From: Lysinibacillus xylanilyticus
GTDB taxonomy: Bacteria; Bacillota; Bacilli; Bacillales_A; Planococcaceae
Length of the DNA stretch: 64,000 nt
Reading direction: 5' to 3'
Assembly (NCBI RefSeq): GCF_001183605.1
Contig: NZ_LFXJ01000009.1
Location: forward strand, 1 to 64,000
Shown here: positions 44,967 through 51,478 of the stretch, one piece after another
How the letters are laid out: each line of letters opens with the position of its first letter
Position numbering within the stretch: the stretch's first letter is position 1
Program-made: the position numbers and the translations under genes
The notes under the pieces: generated by a model
The model's input: the letters and a program-made list of their open reading frames with translations, nothing else
Databases searched by the model: none
Told to the model about the DNA's origin: nothing

Positions 44967-45776
44967 GTGAAAGCACTCGTAAAATTCGCTGGCATTCCAC
45001 GAAGTACGTACTATGATTTAGTAAAACGTATGAATCGACCAGATTTAGATGCCGATTTAAAAGAGGAAATTAAGGCGATTTATGAAGAACATGAAGGGCG
45101 TTATGGCTATCGCCGTATTCGTGACGAGCTAGCGAATCGTGGGCAAAAAGTGAATCATAAAAAAGTGCAACGTATCATGAAAGAACTGGGTTTAAAGTGT
45201 GTTGTACGTATGAAAAAATATAAATCCTATAAAGGAAACGTTGGTAAAATTGCGCCAAATATTTTAGACCGCAATTTTAAAGCAGATGCCCCAAATGAAA
45301 AATGGGTAACAGACATTACAGAATTTAAATTGTTCGGTGAGAAACTTTATTTATCGCCAGTTTTAGATTTATTTAACGGGGAAATTATCACGTATACAAT
45401 TGGCTCTAGACCAACCTATTCACTTGTTTCAGATATGTTGGACAAAGCGTTCGAACGTTTACCTGAGCACCACCAGTTACTCATGCATTCCGATCAAGGC
45501 TGGCATTATCAAATGAATAAATATCGTCGCGCCTTAGAATCAAGAGGGATTGTTCAAAGTATGTCTCGTAAAGGAAACTGTTACGACAACTCTGTCATGG
45601 AGAATTTCTTTGGAATTATGAAATCTGAATTCCTTTACATGAGAGAATTTGAAAGTATAGAGCATTTTAAAATAGAATTAGAAAAATATATAAATTACTA
45701 TAATACGAAACGGATCAAGGCAAAATTAAAAACGAGTCCGGTACAATACCGAACTCATTTTACCCAAGCTGCCTAA
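44967..45776 (+). CDS. IS3-family transposase OrfB (DDE integrase core)
   Basis: 269 residues from GTG, but the frame is open further upstream (ITKQDKAQVVYELRHKYPVK), so the natural product is probably an OrfAB fusion made by -1 frameshifting. An HTH_21 segment (EGRYGYRRIRDELANRG) is followed by the rve domain with the catalytic triad: Asp in WVTDITEF, Asp in LMHSDQG, Glu in VMENFFG with K/R six or seven residues on. Confidence 0.93.
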   Translation: MKALVKFAGIPRSTYYDLVKRMNRPDLDADLKEEIKAIYEEHEGRYGYRRIRDELANRGQKVNHKKVQRIMKELGLKCVVRMKKYKSYKGNVGKIAPNILDRNFKADAPNEKWVTDITEFKLFGEKLYLSPVLDLFNGEIITYTIGSRPTYSLVSDMLDKAFERLPEHHQLLMHSDQGWHYQMNKYRRALESRGIVQSMSRKGNCYDNSVMENFFGIMKSEFLYMREFESIEHFKIELEKYINYYNTKRIKAKLKTSPVQYRTHFTQAA

Positions 45777-45837
45777 TGAAATAACCGTGTCTAACTTTTA
45801 GGGGTCACTTCATTGCTGTAAGGTATTTTATTCTTAA

Positions 45838-46014
45838 TTATGATGGATGATTGCTGTGAGTACTATTGTTTGACTCGAAGGCACCCGAGCCCTGTGATGA
45901 CATTGTCGAAGAATCATATGCCACTAATGTCACTCCAATGTTCTTTTCTAGCTCATTAATTTTTTCAAGCTGTTGCTGATCTAATCGTGCAATTTTTATC
46001 TCTTCCATTTGCAT
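45838..46014 (-). CDS. Small acidic hypothetical protein
   Basis: 58 residues: MQMEEIKIARLDQQQLEKIN leads into an amphipathic helix, then IGVTLVAYDSS and a Ser/Asn-rich tail ending HPS. AAAGGA stands before the first ATG. Its stop is followed by what was an intrinsic terminator before the IS arrived. I do not recognise a family. Its coding character (helix, then VTLVAYD strand) and signals suggest a real gene. Confidence 0.6.
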   Translation of the reverse strand: MQMEEIKIARLDQQQLEKINELEKNIGVTLVAYDSSTMSSQGSGAFESNNSTHSNHPS

Positions 46015-46069
46015 CAATTCCTTTCACGAATAAAGTTCCCTAAATAAGAAACATATATACACGAAAAGT

Positions 46070-46090
46070 AATGACTGATTGTCAGTCATT
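46070..46090. promoter_or_regulatory. TetR operator 1
   Basis: AATGACTGA-TTG-TCAGTCATT, nine-base perfect arms, ending five bases before the -35 of the tetR promoter. The same motif recurs upstream of the SMR genes. Confidence 0.8.
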
Positions 46091-46094
46091 TTCT

Positions 46095-46123
46095 TTGACT
46101 TTATTTCAGCTATTTTGTAACAT
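46095..46123 (+). promoter_or_regulatory. tetR promoter
   Basis: TTGACT, 17 bases, TAACAT, just downstream of operator 1. Confidence 0.55.
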
Positions 46124-46155
46124 ATTAAATAAGCAGGCCAAAAGCGAGGGATTTC

Positions 46156-46734
46156 ATGTCAAAAGAAGAGAAAATTATTCAAGCTGCAATTGAAGTTTTC
46201 CGTGAAAAAGGAATAGAAAAGACAAAGGTTTCAGATATCGTAAAAGCTGCAGGTATCGCGCAAGGGACATTTTATCTTTATTTCCCATCACGTCTTTCAG
46301 TTATGCCAGCCATCGCAAAGGTTATGGTTGAGAAAATTATTGCTGCTATTAACGATGGGATTTCAAAACAAGAGCCTTTTGCAAAGCAGCTTGAAAAAGT
46401 AGTAGATATTGTTTTTTCTCTAACAGAGGAATATCGAGATGTATTTGCACTTATCTATGCCGGTATTACCCAAACCGAGCATATGAAAGAATGGGAAAAT
46501 ATATATGCTCCCTATTACGAATGGATGAATCATTTCTTATATGAAGCTCAACAACAAGGAACGATACGCGCTTCTCTAGATACTACACGTTCTTCTAAAC
46601 TTATAATCGGTCTAGTAGAATCTGCCGCTGAGCAAATTTATTTGTATGACGACAGTGAAGAAGAAACAATTAGACATCAAAAGCTTGAGCTCCTCGACTT
46701 TTTACATCATGCACTCGATTTACGTCACGCATAA
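46156..46734 (+). CDS. TetR-family repressor
   Basis: 192 residues with a typical N-terminal HTH (IEKTKVSDIVKAAGIAQGTF followed by YLYFPSR) and a helical ligand domain. It lies upstream of two SMR efflux genes, and identical palindromes flank it, so it should repress both itself and the pump genes until a cationic drug or metabolite binds. Confidence 0.92.
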   Translation: MSKEEKIIQAAIEVFREKGIEKTKVSDIVKAAGIAQGTFYLYFPSRLSVMPAIAKVMVEKIIAAINDGISKQEPFAKQLEKVVDIVFSLTEEYRDVFALIYAGITQTEHMKEWENIYAPYYEWMNHFLYEAQQQGTIRASLDTTRSSKLIIGLVESAAEQIYLYDDSEEETIRHQKLELLDFLHHALDLRHA

Positions 46735-46758
46735 GTGACGTTCTCTTTTACACTAAAA

Positions 46759-46777
46759 ATGACTGAATGTCAGTCAT
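46759..46777. promoter_or_regulatory. TetR operator 2
   Basis: ATGACTGA-ATG-TCAGTCAT in the gap between tetR and the first SMR gene, the same half-sites as operator 1 with the same 3-base spacer. Confidence 0.8.
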
Positions 46778-46799
46778 AATGATAGGAAGGAATTTAACT

Positions 46800-47153
46800 A
46801 TGCAAAAAGATTGGATTTATGTTGGATTAACTAGTTTGTTTGAATTGTTTTGGATATTTGGCTTTAATGTTGCCGATTCCTGGTGGCATTGGATTATTAT
46901 TGTGTCTCTAATTGCGATCGATTTCCATTTCTTATCGAAGGCTTGTGAGAACTTACCTACCGGCACAGTTTATGCGACTTTTGCTGGGGTCGGTACAATT
47001 GGTACAACATTAATGGACATTTTTATTTTTGACGGTGAGTTTAATGCTATTAAAGGGATTTTCATGTTTATTTTAGTACTGGGTGTTATTGGTCTTAATT
47101 TAGCTGATAACGCTTCAAAAGATCCTGTTGAAGAGAAAGGAGCTAATGCATAA
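46800..47153 (+). CDS. SMR-family efflux subunit (YkkC/YvdR-like)
   Basis: 117 residues with four membrane helices. The functional glutamate of SMR proteins lies in the first helix (LTSLFELFWIFGFN), followed by the GTVYATFAGVGTIGT loop motif. AGGAAGG precedes the ATG. Its stop overlaps the next start (TAATG), so the two subunits are probably made together and form a heterodimer. Confidence 0.9.
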   Translation: MQKDWIYVGLTSLFELFWIFGFNVADSWWHWIIIVSLIAIDFHFLSKACENLPTGTVYATFAGVGTIGTTLMDIFIFDGEFNAIKGIFMFILVLGVIGLNLADNASKDPVEEKGANA

Positions 47154-47467
47154 TGGGTTGGATACTTGTTTTATTAGCTGCATTTTCAGAAATTGTCGGT
47201 GTTGTAGGTTTACGCTTTTATAGTCAGGAAAAAAATATACGAAATTTATTAATATATCTAGGCGGCTTTGGGCTATCCTTTGTGCTATTATATGCATCCT
47301 TTAACTATTTACAGTTAAGCATTGCCTATGTAGTATGGGTTGGTATTGGTACAGTTGGTGCTGTTCTTGTGAATATCATATTCTTCGGTGAATCTAAAAA
47401 TCTGACTCGAATTATTAGTATCATCGCCATTATCATTGGTGTGGCAGGATTAAAAGCAGTATCTTAA
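47153..47467 (+). CDS. SMR-family efflux subunit (YkkD/YvdS-like)
   Basis: 104 residues, four helices, first-helix glutamate in LLAAFSEIVGVVGLRF, and the SIAYVVWVGIGTVGAVLV segment that corresponds to the SMR signature. Partner of the upstream subunit. Substrate could be quaternary ammonium drugs or guanidinium; no guanidine riboswitch is present, and control appears to be by TetR. Confidence 0.9.
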   Translation: MGWILVLLAAFSEIVGVVGLRFYSQEKNIRNLLIYLGGFGLSFVLLYASFNYLQLSIAYVVWVGIGTVGAVLVNIIFFGESKNLTRIISIIAIIIGVAGLKAVS

Positions 47468-47515
47468 TTTATTTTATTATTCGTGCAAAAGCCTAGTGGC
47501 TCTTTGGCAAAGCGA

Positions 47516-47650
47516 GTGGTTGATCTCCGTTCCGGCTGGGGCGTCCAAGAACGATTGCTAAATCATCATAGATCGCCTCGTTACAGCCGAGACAGCGTAG
47601 GCTTTGCATCAACTTCCCTTTTAAGGGCCACATCATACAAGATATCACGC
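47516..47650. repeat. Dispersed repeat, GGCGACTCC family (diverged)
   Basis: GTGGTTGATCTCCGTTCCGG and CTGGGGCGTCC at the left match other copies; the middle (ATCGCCTCGTTACAGCCGAG) differs. Non-coding; the gap between the SMR genes and bioY contains nothing else up to the BirA site. Confidence 0.5.
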
Positions 47651-47722
47651 CATCAGTATCTGTTCTTAATTATGATGTTTCTATAGTCTATAACTAACAA
47701 TAAGTTATCAAATTAAACAGGA

Positions 47723-47774
47723 TAAACATTTTGTGTTAACTAATTATTTTTATTAAGTTGACACAAAATGTTTA
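47723..47774 (+). promoter_or_regulatory. BirA operator of bioY
   Basis: Arms TAAACATTTTGTGTTAAC and GTTGACACAAAATGTTTA (one mismatch in 18) separated by 16 bases. The core TGTTAAC-N16-GTTGACA fits the BirA consensus TGTWAAC-N14-16-GTTWACA. It overlaps the bioY -35 box, so biotinyl-AMP-BirA should repress. Confidence 0.85.
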
Positions 47775-47786
47775 TTTTTTTACAAT
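47758..47786 (+). promoter_or_regulatory. bioY promoter
   Basis: Perfect -35 TTGACA (in the right BirA arm), 17 bases, TACAAT. Confidence 0.75.
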
Positions 47787-47820
47787 ATTATTATCAACAT
47801 TACTTTTTAGGGGTGAAATA

Positions 47821-48417
47821 ATGGCAACAGTTGCGGAACATACGCATAACAAATTAAGAACAGTCGACCTTGCGTACATTGGACTATTTTCAACATTGAT
47901 GATGATAGGAGCTAATATTACGTCCATTGTACCTTTCATGATGGTTGGTGGCGTACCTATCACATTGCAAACTTTTTTTGCTATTTTAGCAGGACTTATT
48001 CTTGGTAGTAGAAAAGGGGCACTCGCTTGTACTGTTTATATGTGCATAGGTTTAGCTGGTGCACCTGTGTTTGCCCGTTTTGGTGGAGGCTTTGGACAAA
48101 TTTTAAGCCCTACATTTGGCTTCATTGTTTCTTTTATATTAGCTGCATTTGTCGCAGGGCTTATTGTAGAACGCAGTGGAACAAAGAAAAGCTATGTGGT
48201 TGCTGCATTAGTTGCAACAGCTATTAATTACTTACTAGGGACAAATTGGATGTACTTTGCCTATAAGCTATGGGCTAGTGCTCCTGATGCTTTCACTTAT
48301 AAGGTAGCATGGGTTTGGATGATGCCTCCTTTACCAAAGGATATTATTTTAGCTATATTTGCAGGTATTTTTGCATATCGCCTTCAAAAGGTATTAAAAA
48401 TAATTCCGATTAAATAA
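47821..48417 (+). CDS. bioY: Biotin transporter S-component BioY
   Basis: 198 residues with about six helices. GGVPITLQTFFAILAGLILG, GSRKGALACTVYMCIGLAGA and PVFARFGGGFGQILSPTFGF are BioY signatures. Works alone or with the shared ECF energising module. ATG behind AGGGGTG; an upstream in-frame TTG would start inside the operator. The BirA site supports biotin as substrate. Confidence 0.95.
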   Translation: MATVAEHTHNKLRTVDLAYIGLFSTLMMIGANITSIVPFMMVGGVPITLQTFFAILAGLILGSRKGALACTVYMCIGLAGAPVFARFGGGFGQILSPTFGFIVSFILAAFVAGLIVERSGTKKSYVVAALVATAINYLLGTNWMYFAYKLWASAPDAFTYKVAWVWMMPPLPKDIILAIFAGIFAYRLQKVLKIIPIK

Positions 48418-48437
48418 AAGGCTTATCACCATTACGA

Positions 48438-48490
48438 GGGGTTGATTTCCGTTAAGGCTATGTGCTTTCTCGAAGGCGTCCGTTGAGCCG
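48438..48490. repeat. Dispersed repeat fragment, GGCGACTCC family
   Basis: GGGGTTGATTTCCGTTAAGG and CTATGTGCTTTCTCGAAGGC match the left half of the 15252 copy with several changes. Confidence 0.45.
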
Positions 48491-48512
48491 ATTCTCACCT
48501 CTATCTAACAAA

Positions 48513-48565
48513 CAAAAAATGCCCCATAAGTATATTGTTATACTTATGGGGCATTTTTTTATTTT
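48513..48565. terminator. Bidirectional terminator between bioY and the FMN reductase gene
   Basis: AAATGCCCCATAAGTATA pairs perfectly with its complement across TTGT, with T runs on both strands. Confidence 0.85.
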
Positions 48566-49107
48566 TAAACGTATTTTTTCATCCAGTTTAAGAAGTTATC
48601 AATAACTGCATCTAGGAATTTGTTAGTACCTTCGTCTGTTAAATTTCCTTCTGTATCAAATTTAGTGTGTACTGCTCCAATATAAACGTCATTACCACTA
48701 AGTAATGGTGAGTTTACTCCAGGTGAGAATAAAATATCTCGTAAATGTAATTGTGCTTTAACAGTACCTAAGTTACCCATTGATGCCCCCATCATGAATG
48801 ATGGTTTGCCAATCATTACTTTATCAACGCGAGATAACCAATCGATGGCGTTAACCATAACACCTGGCACTGTACCATTATATTCTGGTGTCAACCAAAG
48901 AACTGCATCTGCCGCTTTTACTTTTGCTTTAAAATCAAGTACAGGCTGCGGTGCTTCATTTTCGATATCTTGATTATACATTGGTAAATCGTTTAAGCTT
49001 AATATTTCAAGATCAATTTTCTCTGCATAACGCTTTTGAACAAATTTTGCTAATTGCATATTATAAGATTCTTTACGGATACTACCTACGATTGCTACTA
49101 CTTTCAC
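48565..49107 (-). CDS. NAD(P)H-dependent FMN reductase
   Basis: 180 residues of the flavodoxin-like FMN_red family: VGSIRKESYNMQLA phosphate loop, LWLTPEYNGTVPGVMVNAID and GASMGNLGTVKAQLHLR. Such enzymes reduce quinones, azo dyes or chromate. It stands beside an MhqR-type quinone-stress cluster, which fits a quinone-reductase role. GGAGGAAA precedes the ATG. Confidence 0.9.
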   Translation of the reverse strand: MKVVAIVGSIRKESYNMQLAKFVQKRYAEKIDLEILSLNDLPMYNQDIENEAPQPVLDFKAKVKAADAVLWLTPEYNGTVPGVMVNAIDWLSRVDKVMIGKPSFMMGASMGNLGTVKAQLHLRDILFSPGVNSPLLSGNDVYIGAVHTKFDTEGNLTDEGTNKFLDAVIDNFLNWMKKYV

Positions 49108-49169
49108 AATATTTCCTCCTAAATGTGCATTAATTTTATTATTTGTAAACAGTTTTATTTTATACCGCT

Positions 49170-49787
49170 CTAGTAGTAGGTTGCAAATTCCTCAACCGGT
49201 TTACGGTAACCACGCAGGCGGCGACTACTTTCTTTTTCCTTACCTATTGTAATCATTAGTGCAATTTCATGTGTTTCTGGGACATTAAAAAGAGCTCTCA
49301 TTTGTTGCTGATCAAAGCCGATCATTGGACATGTATCCCATCCGCGATTTTTAGCTGCTAGCATAAATAACATAGCTGAAAGTGAAGCGTTACGAATGGC
49401 TTCCTCCTTCATAAATTCAGCGCCACGTTCTTCATAAAATTTAGCGTTTTCATTAACGATATTTTCTAATTCACAAGCATTAATAATACCTAAGTCTACC
49501 ATCCCTTGATTAAGGGTAGCAGTATTTTTATAGGCTTCTTTATCTCCTAAAACAAGTATGACCGCTGAGGCTGAGTGCACTTTGTATTGTCCGTATGCTG
49601 CGTCTCTTACTTTTTCTTTTTTTTCTTCATCTAATACAACGATATAATCGGCATGTTGTAAATTAAAAGCGGATGGAGCAAGCTTAACATCCTCCAAAAT
49701 GGGACGTATATCTTCTTCGCTCATCTTGATGCCCTCTATAAAATTATTTGCTGATCGGCGCTTATCTATTAGCTTTGCAAATTCCAT
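49170..49787 (-). CDS. mhqN: Nitroreductase family protein (MhqN-like)
   Basis: 205 residues. FMN-binding nitroreductase fold with the N-terminal DKRRSANNF and the GWDTCPMIGFDQQ segment. It follows the ring-cleaving dioxygenase gene by 68 bases in the same direction, like B. subtilis mhqN and mhqO, so it should be induced by quinones or catechols. The mhqN name rests on context and family. Confidence 0.82.
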   Translation of the reverse strand: MEFAKLIDKRRSANNFIEGIKMSEEDIRPILEDVKLAPSAFNLQHADYIVVLDEEKKEKVRDAAYGQYKVHSASAVILVLGDKEAYKNTATLNQGMVDLGIINACELENIVNENAKFYEERGAEFMKEEAIRNASLSAMLFMLAAKNRGWDTCPMIGFDQQQMRALFNVPETHEIALMITIGKEKESSRRLRGYRKPVEEFATYY

Positions 49788-49855
49788 CTACTAACCCCCG
49801 AGAGTATGTAATTTCCAATCAGTAGAAGCTTATTCTCTGATTGGAATAAAAAGTA

Positions 49856-50839
49856 TTACTCATATTCTTTATCGAACGTAATCTCACTTCTTACAGTGTC
49901 AATTGGGCGAACAAGCTCTTCAATTTGTGCACGCTTTTGTTCTAAAAATGGTGGCAACGACAATTTTTCACCTAAAGTTTCATAAGGCTCATCACCCATA
50001 AATCCTGGGCCATCAGTAGCTAACTCAAATAAAATTTGTGGTGCTACTCGTGCATAAAGTGATTCGAAGAAATGACGATTTACGTAACCTGAAGTATGGA
50101 AGCCAAAGCTTTCAAATCGTTCAGTCCATTCATTTAGTACAGCTCGATCCTCTACGCGGAATGCAGCATGATGTACTGTACCGAAGCCTTGACGAGCTAC
50201 TGGTAGAACTGTGTTAAGTTCTACAACGATTTGTGCACCGTTTCCGCCTTCACCAACCTCGAAAAGATGGAAATCTCCTTCTTCTGCAATTTCTGTAAAG
50301 AGCATCACTTTTTCTAGCACCTCTTTGAAATGTTTAAAATTAGCAACTCTTACAAAAACCGGACCTAAGCCTGTAATTGCATATTCAAGAGGAATCGGTC
50401 CATCTTGCCATGGAGTGCCAGATACAACACCAGTATTGTTTTCATCAGAAATTAGTTGATATTGCTGATCGTCAAAATCGACGAATGATAAAGTTTTCTT
50501 GCCAAACTGCTCTTTAATACCCGTATGTTTAACATTCAATCGATCAAAACGTTTTACCCAATAGTCCAATGCCGCATCTGTAGGCACGCGGAATGACGTT
50601 TTGGAAATTTCATTTGTCCCATGAACACCTTTTGGGGTGTTTGGGAAATCGAAAAATGTCATATCAGTTCCAGCGCTACCTTTATCATCTGCAAAGAATA
50701 AATGGTATGTTTGGATATCATCCTGATTAACCGTTTTTTTCACCAACCGCATCCCTAATACATAAGTAAAAAATTTATAATTCTCTTCCGCACTACTTGT
50801 AATAGCAGTAACGTGGTGAATTCCTTTTAAATGATTCAT
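49856..50839 (-). CDS. mhqO: Ring-cleaving dioxygenase (MhqO/MhqA-like)
   Basis: 327 residues with paired vicinal-oxygen-chelate modules: IHHVTAITSSAEENYKFF at the start and GTVHHAAFRVED in the second half supply metal histidines, with the glutamate in the FESLYARVAPQILFELATD region. Family members detoxify hydroquinones and catechols. A perfect MhqR-type operator lies directly upstream of its GGGAGG site. Confidence 0.88.
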   Translation of the reverse strand: MNHLKGIHHVTAITSSAEENYKFFTYVLGMRLVKKTVNQDDIQTYHLFFADDKGSAGTDMTFFDFPNTPKGVHGTNEISKTSFRVPTDAALDYWVKRFDRLNVKHTGIKEQFGKKTLSFVDFDDQQYQLISDENNTGVVSGTPWQDGPIPLEYAITGLGPVFVRVANFKHFKEVLEKVMLFTEIAEEGDFHLFEVGEGGNGAQIVVELNTVLPVARQGFGTVHHAAFRVEDRAVLNEWTERFESFGFHTSGYVNRHFFESLYARVAPQILFELATDGPGFMGDEPYETLGEKLSLPPFLEQKRAQIEELVRPIDTVRSEITFDKEYE

Positions 50840-50853
50840 TTTATATTCCTCCC

Positions 50854-50877
50854 ATATATCTCGATTTCGAGATATAT
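50854..50877. promoter_or_regulatory. MhqR-type operator upstream of mhqO
   Basis: ATATATCTCGA-TT-TCGAGATATAT, 11-base perfect arms. It resembles the B. subtilis MhqR site TATCTCGAATTCGAGATA. Confidence 0.85.
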
Positions 50878-50889
50878 ACGTAAAATTTT

Positions 50890-51324
50890 TTATTTTTTAA
50901 CTGCGTTCAAACCAACCTTTTTCAGAGACAGAATCATTGTGTTCATCTCCTGTTGATCTAATACTTCAAAAATCTCGTTAATTTTTCGTTCATGCTTTGG
51001 AAATATTTCTTCCATCAACGTTTGTCCTCCATATGTTAATAAAACATACGTGACACGACGATCCTTTGGGCAAGCACGTCGATACACAAAACCTTTTTGT
51101 TCGAGCTTATCAATAACATACGTAATGCTACTACTTGCGATTAATATTTTCTTTCCAATCACTTGGATTGGTTGCTCACCATGGTGATATAAAAACTCAA
51201 GTACCGAAAATTCGGTTTGATTTAAATCGTATTGAAGTAAATCTCTTTTTGTTGCATCTTGAATCGTTTGATATGCTCGGAACAATACCGTAAAGGCTTT
51301 TAAATTACGATTGTCTTCCTTCAT
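50890..51324 (-). CDS. mhqR: MarR-family repressor MhqR
   Basis: 144 residues, winged-helix MarR fold with HGEQPIQVIGKKILIASSSI, the recognition helix TYVIDKLEQKGFVYR and the wing PKDRRVTYVLLT. It lies upstream of the dioxygenase gene and has operator-like palindromes before both genes. It should sense electrophilic quinones and derepress the cluster. Confidence 0.9.
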   Translation of the reverse strand: MKEDNRNLKAFTVLFRAYQTIQDATKRDLLQYDLNQTEFSVLEFLYHHGEQPIQVIGKKILIASSSITYVIDKLEQKGFVYRRACPKDRRVTYVLLTYGGQTLMEEIFPKHERKINEIFEVLDQQEMNTMILSLKKVGLNAVKK

Positions 51325-51357
51325 ACGACTCCCTCTTCCTATTTACTTCGAATTAAT

Positions 51358-51377
51358 TTATCTTTAATTCGAGATAA
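51358..51377. promoter_or_regulatory. Second MhqR-type operator upstream of mhqR
   Basis: TTATCTTTAATTCGAGATAA shares the TATCT...TCGAGATA pattern with the perfect copy; it predicts autoregulation. Confidence 0.6.
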
Positions 51378-51423
51378 TAATAACATATAAACTTCTATAC
51401 AGCAATCCTTTTGCTTTACTGTT

Positions 51424-51462
51424 TACACAAAAAGGGCATCCCTCTTTAGGAGATGCCCTCTC
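51424..51462 (-). terminator. Terminator of the first YcdB/SLH gene
   Basis: GGGCATCTCC pairs with GGGATGCCC around TAAAGA, followed by TTTTTG on the minus strand. The same hairpin stem occurs after the paralogue. Confidence 0.75.
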
Positions 51463-51478
51463 ATTTCTAAATTATTAA

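Larger units (their letters stand above)
44365..45812 (+). mobile_element. IS3-family insertion sequence (IS150-like), complete
   Basis: About 1448 bp with TG...CA ends, 25-base imperfect terminal inverted repeats (19 of 25 match; inner TTAGACA identical) and a 3-bp target duplication TTG on both sides. Two genes, orfA and orfB, overlap by a -1 frame relation. Nothing is obviously broken, so it may be active. Confidence 0.92.
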
